A DNA stretch of 64,000 nt. Source: CAXMNX01 sp964194845. GTDB lineage: Bacteria > Pseudomonadota > Alphaproteobacteria > Rhodobacterales > Rhodobacteraceae. The translations under genes were made by a program, and so were the position numbers. This document shows, piece after piece, positions 32,260 to 41,641 of this stretch; positions within the stretch are counted from its first letter, which is position 1; every line of letters begins with the position of its first letter. The DNA lies in contig CAXMNX010000004.1 of NCBI GenBank assembly GCA_964194845.1, positions 47,851-111,850 on the forward strand, written 5' to 3'. Under the pieces are notes generated by a model. The model was not told the origin of the DNA. It did no database searches and saw only the letters and a program-made list of their open reading frames with translations.

Positions 32260-33927
32260 ATGACCAGAAATGAAAACACTTGTTCGCGCGTGCACCCGGC
32301 AGCGGTAATGCACGCCGAAGAATATCGCGAAGGCAAGATCAGCCGACGCGAATTTATGACCCGCGCAACAGCACTTGGTGTGGCAACGACTGCGGCTTAT
32401 GGACTGATCGGCGTAAGTACTCCGGCGAATGCAGGCGGTCATGCCCAGATGGGTGGGAGCTTGCGTTTCCAGATGAACGTAATCGCGCTTAAAGACCCAC
32501 GCCTATTCGACTTTTCCGAAATGTCGCACGTGTGTCGCGGCTGGCTGGACTATCTGGTTGAATACAACAAAGACGGAACATTCCGTGGTATGTTGCTTGA
32601 GAGCTGGGCGGTAAACGACGATGCCACTGAATATACACTTAATGTCCGACAAGGTGTTAAGTGGAACAACGGCGATGACTTCACCGCCGATGACGTTAAA
32701 TTCAACATGGAACGCTGGTGCGAAAAAGCCGTCGAAGGCAATTCGATGGCCGGTCGCTTTGCGGCCCTGATCGACGAGGGAACAAACCGAGCACTTGAAG
32801 GCGCTATATCGGTCGTGGACAGCCACACAGTAAAACTGACGCTGCCAGCGCCCGACATTACTTTGATAGCCGGTATGGCCGATTATCCTGCGGCCATTGT
32901 TCATTCGTCCTATGACGGCGGCAACCCGGCAGACAATCCAATCGGTACCGGTCCTTTCTTGCCGGAAGAAATGGAAGTCGGCATTCGCGCCGTGCTAACC
33001 CGCAATACGGACCACACCTGGTGGGGGACCGACGTTTATGGTGGTCCATTCCTGGATCGGATTGAGTTCATCGACTTTGGCACAGACCCATCTGCGTTTG
33101 TCGCAGCAATGGAGTCCGATGAAGTTGATGTGATCTATCAGGTGGTCGGTGAATTCATCAATTTGATGGACGATCTGGGCTATGAGAAATCCGAGGCGCT
33201 GACTGCGGCTTGTTTTGTTGTTCGTCCTCACGCCGACGGCGAAATTGATGGCATTAAAGCTTACGCGGATGTCAGGGTACGCCGAGCATTGGCGATGGCT
33301 GTGGATAATTCAGTCGTTCTCGAACTTGGATTTTCCGACAACGGGTTGGTCGGTGAGAATCACCACTTGTGTCCGATCCATCCGGAATACGCCGAAATTG
33401 GGTCGCCAACGCCCGATCCGGCGGGCGCCAAGGCGCTTTTGGATGAAGCCGGATTTGGCGATCTTGAATTTGAGCTGACTTCGATCGACGATGATTGGGA
33501 AAGAAACACCTGTGATGCTGTTGCCGCGCAGTTGCGCGACGCAGGGATCAATGCAAAACGGACGGTTCTGCCTGGGGCAACGTATTGGAATTCCTGGGCC
33601 AAATTCCCGTTTTCCGGAACTGGTTGGAATATGCGGCCGCTCGGCGTGCAGGTTCTGGCGCTCGCATACAAGAGTGATGGCCCCTGGAATGAGACAGGGT
33701 TCGCTAGTTCTGAATTCGACGCGCTGTTGAAAGAGGCCCTTTCTCTTGCCGATGCGGACGCGCGGCGTGTTGTGATGGCCAAGATAGAGCAGATCATGGT
33801 GGACGAAGGCGTTATCATCATGCCGTATTGGCGTTCGCTTTACCGCCATTATCGCGCCGGCATCGTCGGTGCCGATATGCACCCAACTTTCGAACTGCAT
33901 CTATACAAGTTTGGTCTCGCAGCCTAA
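32260..33927 (+). CDS. Oligopeptide/nickel-type ABC transporter substrate-binding protein
   Basis: 555-residue SBP_bac_5 family protein. A long N-terminal region leads to SRREFMTRATALGVATTAAYG, which reads as a Tat-type signal with cleavage near TPANA. The domain proper begins GGSLRFQMNVIALKDPRLFDF and has the family landmarks LNVRQGVKWNNGDDFTADDVKFNMERW, NPIGTGPFLPEEM and VRRALAMAVDN. Ligands of this class include peptides, sugars, glycosides and metals. First gene of the four-gene ABC operon. GGGAGAG precedes the ATG, and a hairpin separates it from the permease genes. Confidence 0.9.
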   Translation: MTRNENTCSRVHPAAVMHAEEYREGKISRREFMTRATALGVATTAAYGLIGVSTPANAGGHAQMGGSLRFQMNVIALKDPRLFDFSEMSHVCRGWLDYLVEYNKDGTFRGMLLESWAVNDDATEYTLNVRQGVKWNNGDDFTADDVKFNMERWCEKAVEGNSMAGRFAALIDEGTNRALEGAISVVDSHTVKLTLPAPDITLIAGMADYPAAIVHSSYDGGNPADNPIGTGPFLPEEMEVGIRAVLTRNTDHTWWGTDVYGGPFLDRIEFIDFGTDPSAFVAAMESDEVDVIYQVVGEFINLMDDLGYEKSEALTAACFVVRPHADGEIDGIKAYADVRVRRALAMAVDNSVVLELGFSDNGLVGENHHLCPIHPEYAEIGSPTPDPAGAKALLDEAGFGDLEFELTSIDDDWERNTCDAVAAQLRDAGINAKRTVLPGATYWNSWAKFPFSGTGWNMRPLGVQVLALAYKSDGPWNETGFASSEFDALLKEALSLADADARRVVMAKIEQIMVDEGVIIMPYWRSLYRHYRAGIVGADMHPTFELHLYKFGLAA

Positions 33928-33935
33928 AATTAGCC

Positions 33936-33967
33936 AAAGGGGCACCCGATGATCGGGTACCCCTTTT
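33936..33967 (+). terminator. Intra-operon terminator/attenuator after the binding protein
   Basis: AAAGGGGCACCCGAT, one-base loop, ATCGGGTACCCCTTT followed by T: 14 of 15 pairs with a short T-run. It lies between the binding-protein gene and the first permease of the same operon, the usual position for partial termination that keeps binding protein in excess. Confidence 0.7.
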
Positions 33968-34057
33968 CTGCAAAAGCGCAGACGCCGCTGTCGCACCGGG
34001 CAGAGGTTCCAGAGACCGAAAAGGTCCAAGTCCAGCGCATGACAACAGGGTAACGAG

Positions 34058-35104
34058 ATGGGCCAATTCATCTTGCGCCGCTTGGGCGTGATGCTGCTGA
34101 CGGCGCTTAGCCTGACGTTCATCGTCTTCTTTCTGACCAACCTCTATCCGAACCTGGAAAAGCTCGCGAAGACGCAGGGCAACCAGCGGATGTCGGACGA
34201 AGCGGTCGCGTCATACTTGTACAAGAATGGATATCTTCAACCGCTTCCGCTTAAATACGGACAGTGGCTGGGCGTATGGCCTGGACATACTTTCGAGGAT
34301 GCCGAGGCCGGAAAAATCACCGGACGCTGCATTGACCGTGGGATGGCACCTGAAGAAGCGCCGACATTTTGTGGCATTCTTCAGGGCGATTGGGGGTACT
34401 CAACAGTATTCCGGGATGATGTTAGCACGATCATTTCGAGGCGGCTGGGTTTGACCGGCTGGCTGATGTTGTGTGTGATACTGTTGATGGTGCCTTCAGC
34501 ACTGATCGTCGGTGTTCTGGCGGGCATGCGCGAAGGAACGCGGCTTGACCGGTCGCTATCGACGTTTTCGATCGCCTCGACGGCGACGCCGGAATACGTA
34601 TCCGGCGTCATCTTTATCACACTTTTGGCCTCGTCTGCTGGCGTGAAGTGGTTCAAAGGGACTGCGACCAGTGCAGTTGACGACATCACGTTTGAGAACT
34701 TCTTCCTGCCGGTGCTGACCATCTCGCTTTACGGCATGGGGTATATCGCCCGGATGACGCGCGCCTCGATGACCGAAGTCATGACCGCCCAATACGTCCG
34801 AACGGCGCGACTGAAGGGTGTGAGCTTTCGCAACATCGTGATGAAACACGCGCTTCGAAACGCGCTGATCGCGCCCTTTACAGTCATCATGCTTCAGTTC
34901 CCGTGGCTTTTGAACGGCGTCGTCATCGTCGAGACGCTGTTCAACTATAAGGGCTTTGGCTGGACGCTGGTGCAAGCCGCAGGCAACAACGACATCGAGC
35001 TTTTGCTCGCCTGTTCGGTTGTTGCCGTTTTAGTTGTTCTGGTTACGCAGCTGATATCTGACATCGGCTACGTCTTCCTGAACCCACGCATCCGGATCGC
35101 CTGA
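34058..35104 (+). CDS. Oligopeptide-type ABC transporter permease (DppB class)
   Basis: 348-residue inner-membrane permease. The DppB-type N-terminus FILRRLGVMLLTALSLTFIVFFLTNLYPN is followed by a longer periplasmic loop (about 35-120) than usual, then helices with LMVPSALIVGVLAGMREGTRLDR, the EAA loop YVRTARLKGVSFRNIVMKHALRNALIAP and the C-terminal YLNPRIR-like FLNPRIRIA. It pairs with the next gene product. GTAACGAG precedes the ATG. Confidence 0.9.
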   Translation: MGQFILRRLGVMLLTALSLTFIVFFLTNLYPNLEKLAKTQGNQRMSDEAVASYLYKNGYLQPLPLKYGQWLGVWPGHTFEDAEAGKITGRCIDRGMAPEEAPTFCGILQGDWGYSTVFRDDVSTIISRRLGLTGWLMLCVILLMVPSALIVGVLAGMREGTRLDRSLSTFSIASTATPEYVSGVIFITLLASSAGVKWFKGTATSAVDDITFENFFLPVLTISLYGMGYIARMTRASMTEVMTAQYVRTARLKGVSFRNIVMKHALRNALIAPFTVIMLQFPWLLNGVVIVETLFNYKGFGWTLVQAAGNNDIELLLACSVVAVLVVLVTQLISDIGYVFLNPRIRIA

Positions 35105-35117
35105 GGAGGGTCGGCAC

Positions 35118-36743
35118 ATGGAACCGCTTACATGGACCGGCGCACTGGGCGCCTATCTCGTTCCGATAATTCAATTTGCTTTAATAGCTATGGGCGTCGG
35201 TATCGTCGGCAGCTTTACAGCAGTTTTTGCAACATCAACGCAGCCGGTCTTTGCACCCGGCGGCGCGGTTATCACACCCTGGCGGCCAACGACGGCATCA
35301 TCGCTGGCAGAGCTGTTACTGCCAGGCGCGGTGACTGGTTTGGTACTTTTCCAGTTGGAATACTTCCTGACCGAGAGCACCCTGAACGCCTGGCTTGCGA
35401 GCAGCGGAATGCCCGCATGGACCGTGATTACCTTGACGGGAATGGCATTTTTCCTGGTGGGCAGCTTCATCGCATGGGTTCTGCAACGCGCGCCAACAGC
35501 TGCGTTTGACTCGCTGACGATTTGGGCGGGCGCGGTCATTTTGGGTTTTGTCACGCTGTTTATCTTCTTCAGCCAGTTTGCGGCCTTTGGGGATGCCGGA
35601 ATACTCGGAGAGGTTGCAAAGCGTTTTCTGCCAGTCTGGATTTCGCTGGTCGTGGTTTTCGCACTGTCTATTTACTACAAACGGCGGCTTGGTCTTTACG
35701 GCAAGCTGTTTGACAGCGTTGTCGGTATGATCGGCTTTTCCATCGTGATGTTCTGGGTGTTCACGGGCGTCTATGGCGCGATGGACATGATCGTCACGCA
35801 TGACGCATTGGCGCAGGTTTCGGGCATGAAAAACAAGCTGCCTGGCACGCCGATGCCCGAAGACAGCGACTTGTATCCGGTCTATCTGCTGGGCGGCGAC
35901 AATCTGGCGCGCGATGTCTTCAGCCGGATGGTTGTAGGGTCCTGGGAAGTGATCAAGATCGCCCCCTTCGCAACGCTTTTCGCCTTCATGGTCGGGATCA
36001 CGCTGGGGCTGCCGGCGGCTTATTACGGCGGTCGGCTGGACACGGTCCTGAGCTTTGTCGCCAACCTGATCCTGGCCTTCCCGGTGATCCTGCTTTTCTA
36101 CCTGCTGGTGACACCGGAAATCGTCGCGACGGGCATTCCTGTTTATATGGCCGGAGTTCTGTTCATCTTCCCGATCATATTCCTCTCGATCCTGATCAAT
36201 TCGCGGTATTACGTGCAACCGCGAAAGCGAAACATCTACCTGGGGATAACTTTGGTAATCGGGCTTTGGCTTTATCTCGGGATTGCCTGGAACTTGGATC
36301 CGCTTGGGATCATCGACTTTCCGCCCAACTTGCTGGTCGTCTTCGTGAGCGTGGTTTTTGTGAACTCGCCCACGGTCTTCCGGATCGTTCGCGGTATCGC
36401 GCTGGACATCAAGACGCGGGACTATGTCGCGGCGGGGCAAACCCGCGGTGAGCGGGCATGGTACATCATGTTGTGGGAAATTCTGCCGAATGCACGCGGG
36501 CCGCTGATCGTCGATTTCTGCCTCAGGATCGGTTACACCACCATCCTTCTGGGCACCCTTGGTTTCTTCGGGCTGGGCCTTAGCCCGGAAAGCCCGGATT
36601 GGGGTTCAACGATCAACGACGGGCGGAAGCTTTTGTCAATCTTCCCGCATCCGGCACTTGCACCTGCACTGGCGCTGATGAGCCTGGTGCTGGGTCTGAA
36701 CCTGCTGGCCGATGGCCTGCGCGAAGAAAGTCTTAGGGACTAA
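35118..36743 (+). CDS. Oligopeptide-type ABC transporter permease (DppC class) with extended N-terminus
   Basis: 541 residues, well above the ~300 usual for DppC. The C-terminal half carries the permease core (LGGDNLARDVFSRMVVGSWEVIKIAPFATLFAFMVGITLGLPAAYYG; EAA-type AAGQTRGERAWYIMLWEILPNARGPLIVDF; GLGLSPESPDWGSTINDGR). The N-terminal ~240 residues add about five extra hydrophobic helices (for example PIIQFALIAMGVGIVGSFTAVFA and VITLTGMAFFLVGSFIAWVL). An extra ~60-residue loop-helix unit (SRYYVQPRKRNIYLGITLVIGLWLYLGI) also interrupts the core. It follows DppB by 13 bp. Confidence 0.88.
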   Translation: MEPLTWTGALGAYLVPIIQFALIAMGVGIVGSFTAVFATSTQPVFAPGGAVITPWRPTTASSLAELLLPGAVTGLVLFQLEYFLTESTLNAWLASSGMPAWTVITLTGMAFFLVGSFIAWVLQRAPTAAFDSLTIWAGAVILGFVTLFIFFSQFAAFGDAGILGEVAKRFLPVWISLVVVFALSIYYKRRLGLYGKLFDSVVGMIGFSIVMFWVFTGVYGAMDMIVTHDALAQVSGMKNKLPGTPMPEDSDLYPVYLLGGDNLARDVFSRMVVGSWEVIKIAPFATLFAFMVGITLGLPAAYYGGRLDTVLSFVANLILAFPVILLFYLLVTPEIVATGIPVYMAGVLFIFPIIFLSILINSRYYVQPRKRNIYLGITLVIGLWLYLGIAWNLDPLGIIDFPPNLLVVFVSVVFVNSPTVFRIVRGIALDIKTRDYVAAGQTRGERAWYIMLWEILPNARGPLIVDFCLRIGYTTILLGTLGFFGLGLSPESPDWGSTINDGRKLLSIFPHPALAPALALMSLVLGLNLLADGLREESLRD

Positions 36744-36754
36744 GGAGACCGATC

Positions 36755-38842
36755 ATGAAAAGACACGAAGATTATGACGGCCCGATCCTTGAGATCAACA
36801 AGCTGTCGATCAGCTTCTTTACGCGGCTTCGGGAAATCCCGGCAGTGATGGATTTTTCCTGCACGGTGAAACCGGGCGAAGCAATGGGTTTGGTGGGTGA
36901 AAGCGGTTGCGGCAAATCCACCGTGGCGCTGGGCGTCATGCAGGACCTTGGCGTGAACGGGCGCATCGTTGGCGGATCCATCAAGTTCAAGGGCCGTGAG
37001 CTGAATGAGATGAGCAAGGAAGAGCTGCGCGACATTCGCGGGTCTGAGATTGCGATGATCTATCAGGAGCCGATGGCCAGCCTGAACCCTGCGATGAAGA
37101 TCGGACGCCAGTTGATGGAAGTTCCGCTGATCCACGAGGGCGTCAGCGAGATTGAGGCTTACGAACGCGCGTTGGAAGTTGTGACCGATGTGCGCCTGCC
37201 GGATCCGGAACGGATGATGCAAAGTTTCCCGCACCAGCTGTCCGGCGGCCAGCAGCAGCGGATCGTGATCGCGATGGCGCTGATGTCAAAGCCGTCCTTG
37301 CTGATCCTTGATGAGCCGACCACCGCGCTGGACGTGACGGTCGAGGCCGCGGTGGTGGAACTGGTCAAGGATTTGGGCAAGAAATACGGCACCTCGATGC
37401 TGTTCATCAGCCACAATCTTGGGCTGGTGCTGGAAACCTGCGACCGTATCTGCGTGATGTATTCGGGCGAAGCGGTGGAAACCGGGTCGATCAAAGATGT
37501 TTTCGACAAGATGCAGCACCCCTATACGCAGGCTCTGTTCCGGTCGATCCCATTGCCCGGAGCCAACAAAAACGACCGCCCGCTGGTGGCGATACCGGGG
37601 AACTTCCCGTTGCCGCACGAGCGGCCACCGGGTTGTAATTTCGGGCCGCGGTGCGATTACTTCGAAGCGGGTCGCTGCGACGACGGGGACGTTTTGATGC
37701 ATCCTGTCCCGGACGTGGAGCGGCACGAGACCCGCTGCGTGAAATTCCAGGAAGTCGACTGGAACGCGCCGATCCAGGTCACGAACCAGTTCGAGAAAAC
37801 CAAACCCGGCAAGGTCGTTCTGAAAATCGACAACCTCAAGAAATACTATGAGGTGTCGGCGAACGCGCTTTTTGGCGATAGCAATAAAAAAGTCGTCAAG
37901 GCCAACGAAACGCTGAGTTTTGAGGCCCGCGAGTCAGAAACCTTGGCGATCGTTGGCGAGTCGGGCTGCGGAAAATCCACTTTTGCCAAGGTTTTAATGG
38001 GGCTTGAAACAGCCACCGAGGGCGAGATCCTTTTGGATAATCAGCCAATTCAGGATGTGCCGATCGAAGAGCGTGACACCAAAACCGTGTCGTCGGTTCA
38101 GATGGTGTTCCAGAACCCCTTTGACACGCTGAACCCGTCAATGACCATCGGAAGACAGATCATTCGCGCGCTGGAGATATTCCAGATCGGCGATTCCGAG
38201 GCGGATCGGAGCACACGGATGCTGGAGCTGCTTGATCTGGTCAAGCTGCCGCGCGAATTTGCGGGCCGGATGCCAAGACAGCTTTCCGGCGGGCAAAAAC
38301 AACGGGTTGGTATTGCCCGTGCGTTTGCCGGTGGTGCGCGCATCGTGGTTGCGGACGAGCCTGTATCCGCGCTGGACGTGAGCGTGCAGGCAGCGGTGAC
38401 CGATCTGTTGATGGAGATCCAGCGGAACGAAAAGACGACGCTTTTGTTCATCAGCCACGACCTTAGCATCGTACGCTATCTCTCGGATCGGGTGATGGTG
38501 ATGTATCTTGGCCATGTTGTCGAATTGGGCGACACCGATCAGGTATTCTCGCCGCCGTATCATCCTTACACCGAGGCGCTGCTTTCGGCCGTTCCTATTG
38601 CGGACACAAGCATCGAGAAAACGCACATCGTGCTTGAAGGCGATATCCCGTCGGCAATGAACCCGCCGTCGGGGTGCCCGTTCCAGACGCGGTGCCGCTG
38701 GAAAGATCAGGTCCCGGACGGGCTTTGCGATATCGAAGTTCCGCCGATGCGGACATTGGCCGACGGACACCAAATCAAATGCCATCTGTCGGACGAAACG
38801 CTGAAAGAGATGGAACCCGTCATCAAGATCGCGGCGGAATAA
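36755..38842 (+). CDS. Fused dual-domain ABC transporter ATP-binding protein (DppD-DppF type)
   Basis: 695-residue protein with two complete nucleotide-binding domains. Domain 1 has Walker A GESGCGKST at 48-56, signature LSGGQQQRI and the oligopeptide C-terminal PPGCNFGPRCDYFEAGRC cysteine cluster. Domain 2 has Walker A at 401-409, signature LSGGQKQRV and PSGCPFQTRCRWKDQVPDGLC. The Cys clusters are typical of Opp/Dpp ATPases and may hold an iron-sulfur cluster. The fusion replaces separate D and F subunits and serves the two upstream permeases. Last gene of the operon. Confidence 0.92.
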   Translation: MKRHEDYDGPILEINKLSISFFTRLREIPAVMDFSCTVKPGEAMGLVGESGCGKSTVALGVMQDLGVNGRIVGGSIKFKGRELNEMSKEELRDIRGSEIAMIYQEPMASLNPAMKIGRQLMEVPLIHEGVSEIEAYERALEVVTDVRLPDPERMMQSFPHQLSGGQQQRIVIAMALMSKPSLLILDEPTTALDVTVEAAVVELVKDLGKKYGTSMLFISHNLGLVLETCDRICVMYSGEAVETGSIKDVFDKMQHPYTQALFRSIPLPGANKNDRPLVAIPGNFPLPHERPPGCNFGPRCDYFEAGRCDDGDVLMHPVPDVERHETRCVKFQEVDWNAPIQVTNQFEKTKPGKVVLKIDNLKKYYEVSANALFGDSNKKVVKANETLSFEARESETLAIVGESGCGKSTFAKVLMGLETATEGEILLDNQPIQDVPIEERDTKTVSSVQMVFQNPFDTLNPSMTIGRQIIRALEIFQIGDSEADRSTRMLELLDLVKLPREFAGRMPRQLSGGQKQRVGIARAFAGGARIVVADEPVSALDVSVQAAVTDLLMEIQRNEKTTLLFISHDLSIVRYLSDRVMVMYLGHVVELGDTDQVFSPPYHPYTEALLSAVPIADTSIEKTHIVLEGDIPSAMNPPSGCPFQTRCRWKDQVPDGLCDIEVPPMRTLADGHQIKCHLSDETLKEMEPVIKIAAE

Positions 38843-38847
38843 GCTTG

Positions 38848-38868
38848 GGCCGGGCTTGGTGCCCGGCC
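38848..38868 (+). terminator. Hairpin at the end of the oligopeptide ABC operon
   Basis: GGCCGGGC-TTGGT-GCCCGGCC, a perfect 8-bp stem 6 bp after the stop of the ATPase gene. The T-run is absent nearby, but the sequence soon becomes AT-rich. Probable transcription end. Confidence 0.6.
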
Positions 38869-38890
38869 TGACGCATTAACTTAAATTTTC

Positions 38891-39415
38891 TTACATGGAC
38901 CGTTCGATTGTAACCCTGGCAACGGCGTCCGAGACGAGCATGTTCATCTTTGTGCCTTCGTCGTGGCCGATGTCGAAGCGGTTGAGATCAAACGCGACTT
39001 TATCGGCCGCGTGGACGTCAACAACGTTCGAGACGTAATTGTCAGGCACCATCGTCGGCGCGACCATCGCGATCACGCGAAGCGCGGTGGCATCGGTGTC
39101 GAAGTTCAGCGTGACCGAATTGCCGGGTGCAAGAAGCACGCCCGGAGGTCCGTCGCTGCCGTGGCCGACCGCGACCATGGCTTCGCCAATCCGCATCGCC
39201 AGCATCTTGGGATCGCCGGTCAGGATCTGGTCTTCGGCTTCGGCTGTCACATAGACGCCATCGAAAATATGGCCGTCATTTCCGGCGTCGGTCACCAGAA
39301 TTGGCGCGAGCAATTCTTCGTCCAGATTATTGGTCACCGTGATCGTGTAACTGTCGGCAATCGCCGCACCGGACATCGCGGTCAGGGCTGCGATAGCGAG
39401 GAAAGATTTGAGCAT
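38891..39415 (-). CDS. Secreted spondin-domain protein
   Basis: 174 residues. The signal peptide MLKSFLAIAALTAMSGAAIAD is followed by a single bacterial Spondin_N-like domain: YTITVTNNLDEELLAPILVTDAGNDGHIF, then GVLLAPGNSVTLNFDTDATALRVIAMVAPTMVPDNYV, ending ARVTIERSM. Such proteins are periplasmic or secreted and of unknown role. GGAGATG precedes the ATG. It converges on the ABC operon. Confidence 0.82.
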   Translation of the reverse strand: MLKSFLAIAALTAMSGAAIADSYTITVTNNLDEELLAPILVTDAGNDGHIFDGVYVTAEAEDQILTGDPKMLAMRIGEAMVAVGHGSDGPPGVLLAPGNSVTLNFDTDATALRVIAMVAPTMVPDNYVSNVVDVHAADKVAFDLNRFDIGHDEGTKMNMLVSDAVARVTIERSM

Positions 39416-39765
39416 CTATTCATCTCCTTGGTTTCGATTGCCTTGTGCTATCCCGCAGATACGGAGCGTAAGCAAAACACGGTTAATGACGGGTTTGTGG
39501 GAATAATTTCTGACGATTTCGTGAGCCGATGTAGAAATATAAGTGAGTTATTTCAAACAATTGGCTTACTGCCACGCTTCTATGTTTTCCAATGACGTCG
39601 AATGCCCGGCACGGCGGTCGGCGAATGCCTATTTGGCGTTTCAGGATCCTCACGCCCACTCACGGAAGCGGCGGCGAATACTTCAGAAATACCCTTCACG
39701 GCGCAGAATCGCCACCGATGGTTGAGCAACTTAGGTCGCGGATGGGAATGTGATACGATGGAGCT
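39416..39765. other. Intergenic region with divergent promoters
   Basis: 350 bp between the leftward spondin-domain gene and the rightward small secreted protein. I see no supported gene or strong hairpin. The middle (39480-39570) is AT-rich, as expected for a promoter. Confidence 0.4.
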
Positions 39766-40044
39766 ATGAGACTTCTAGCGTTCTTGCTCATGTTCCTGGC
39801 AACGCCAGCCGCGCCCCAGAACGCAGACACTGAAGGTCGCAATTTGATGGCCGAGGCACTGCGTCTGTTCATGCGCGGGCTGATGGAGGAAATGGAGCCA
39901 GCATTCGACGACCTGAACAGCCTGCTTGAAAATTTCGATTCCTATCACCCGCCCGAAATGCTGCCCAACGGTGACATCATCATTCGGCGGCGGACACCTT
40001 TGGAGCGGAACCCGGAGGGCGAAGATGGTGAGATCGAACTTTAG
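39766..40044 (+). CDS. Small secreted protein, unknown function
   Basis: 92 residues. The signal peptide MRLLAFLLMFLATPAAPQ is followed by a short amphipathic region (LMAEALRLFMRGLMEEMEPAFDDLNSLLENFDSYHPPEMLPNGDIIIRRRTP) and an acidic tail. Similar small proteins in Rhodobacteraceae carry an unsupported automatic annotation as AAA+ ATPases; no P-loop is present here. The stop overlaps that of ppx by 4 bp, convergently. Confidence 0.7.
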   Translation: MRLLAFLLMFLATPAAPQNADTEGRNLMAEALRLFMRGLMEEMEPAFDDLNSLLENFDSYHPPEMLPNGDIIIRRRTPLERNPEGEDGEIEL

Positions 40045-41591
40045 CCGCCTTTGACGACGACATCTTCGACACCAAGGGCGTCGGCCAGAGAATTCAGGCG
40101 TGCCTCGGCAACCTCGCCGAATAGATCTGTTGTGCCGGGCGCAAGCCTGACTTCGAGCCGTCGTTTTTTCGGATAGAACTTGAGGCTGCCCATCTTGTCG
40201 TCTTCCGACGCCGTCAACATGGCGCCGAAGCGCATCGCTTTGCCCAGGATTTCGGCTTGCGAAAGCTCGGCTGCGTCGATCAGGCGAAATATCGGTTCGT
40301 ACCGGGAGTTTTCGCGGCTGTTTTTATAGCGGTGAAGAATCGCGACGCCGAGGAACACACGTTCTTCATGGGTCATGCCGCCGAGGTTTGCGCGGGTCGC
40401 TTCGTCAAATCCCACTTCGTGGCGGTAGTCTGGATGCGCGCGCCAACTGACGTCATGCAAAAGGCACGCGGCCTTGATAAGCCTTTTTGGCGGCCCGCCG
40501 CGGCTTTTGAAAAGCGGCAATACAAATTCGTAAAGGCGCTTGCCGAAGCCGGGAATGCGGGCATCTTTGGCTTCGGCGAACCGACATGCCTCGATCAACG
40601 GGTCGCGATCCCTGAGCCGTTGCGGCATCTGTTCGTAAAGCATTCCTTCGCGGATGCCGTAGCTGGAAATTGCGATGTCGTAAGGTTTGAACGTTCGAAC
40701 AAGTTCCTTCAAGACCAGCGAAGCCATGGGCACGAGGGACATCCGGCTTTGACCGAGCCCACACCTGAGGCGCAGGTCTTCGGGCGCGTTCTCGGCAATA
40801 TAGTCGATGGTCGCCAAAACCGATTTGCGCGACATTCGGTATTCGTGCAGGACCGCAAGGGGATAGTCGCGCCGATCCATGTCGATGCGTGCAAACGCCC
40901 GCCACGACCCGCCGACCAGGAACAGGCGATCATTTTGCCGCCCCATGACTTTCGCAAGCTCAGACACTTCTTGCTTAATAAAATTGCGAACACCCTTCTT
41001 GCCGCCTTTAAGCGTCATCAGGCGTTGCGGTCCGAGCCTGGTGCTGACGCGCTTGCCAACGCGGCCGTCGCGCAATTCGGCAAGTTCCATCGACGACCCA
41101 CCGATATCGCATACCAGCCCGTAGGCCCCGGGCCAGCCGAGCAGCACACCCTGCGCCGAGAGCCGCGCTTCTTCTTTTCCGTCGATTACCCATAAGCGAA
41201 GTCCGGTTTCGCGCTCCACTTCTTCCCGGAACGCGGGGCCATCTTCTGCCTCGCGCACTGCAGCTGTGGCCACGGCGGTTAGCGGCGGTATGCGCATAGT
41301 TTCGGCGAGTTGCTGGAACCGGCGGATTGCGGCAAGTGCGCGGCTTTTGCCATCGGGGTTCAGTCGCCCGGTTTGAGCCATCCCGGCACCAAGGCCGGCC
41401 ATGACTTTTTCGTTGAAAAAATACGCGGGGCTTCGCGCGGCGCCGTCGAAAACCACCATTCGCACCGAGTTGGACCCGACATCGAGCACGCCGACCCTGC
41501 CAAGCGCTCTCGCGCCTGGATCATCGAACAGCGGCCGCCCAAACGGCCCCCAATCTTCGGTCGCAGCGTCACCGCTGGCGTCCATCCGCAT
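40041..41591 (-). CDS. ppx: Exopolyphosphatase (Ppx/GppA family)
   Basis: 516 residues from the ATG at 41591. The ASKHA-fold phosphate loops are VLDVGSNSVRMVVFDG near the N-terminus and LVCDIGGSSMELAEL. The catalytic-region VATAAVREAEDG and the C-terminal HD-like domain (CLLHDVSWRAHPDYRHEV) complete the Ppx architecture. It degrades polyphosphate or (p)ppGpp-type pppGpp. A TTG at 41645 overlapping the upstream stop as TTGA is an alternative start; the ATG at 41591 has CTCGGGGGG just upstream. It is probably cotranscribed with the exonuclease-fold and DjlA-like genes, and is 25 kb from ppk. Confidence 0.92.
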   Translation of the reverse strand: MRMDASGDAATEDWGPFGRPLFDDPGARALGRVGVLDVGSNSVRMVVFDGAARSPAYFFNEKVMAGLGAGMAQTGRLNPDGKSRALAAIRRFQQLAETMRIPPLTAVATAAVREAEDGPAFREEVERETGLRLWVIDGKEEARLSAQGVLLGWPGAYGLVCDIGGSSMELAELRDGRVGKRVSTRLGPQRLMTLKGGKKGVRNFIKQEVSELAKVMGRQNDRLFLVGGSWRAFARIDMDRRDYPLAVLHEYRMSRKSVLATIDYIAENAPEDLRLRCGLGQSRMSLVPMASLVLKELVRTFKPYDIAISSYGIREGMLYEQMPQRLRDRDPLIEACRFAEAKDARIPGFGKRLYEFVLPLFKSRGGPPKRLIKAACLLHDVSWRAHPDYRHEVGFDEATRANLGGMTHEERVFLGVAILHRYKNSRENSRYEPIFRLIDAAELSQAEILGKAMRFGAMLTASEDDKMGSLKFYPKKRRLEVRLAPGTTDLFGEVAEARLNSLADALGVEDVVVKGG

Positions 41592-41641
41592 CCCCCCGAG
41601 GATTTGGCCCGCGGCGACTTTGCCTTGCTGGTCGTGATTGG

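Noticed and set aside
35316..36440. 374-codon minus-strand ORF opposite the DppC-type permease
   Set aside because: Arg/Asp/Gln-rich composition is what the reverse strand of membrane-protein codons gives; not a gene.
39766..40044. AAA+ ATPase annotation for the 92-residue secreted protein
   Set aside because: No Walker A or B motif and far too short; it has a signal peptide instead.
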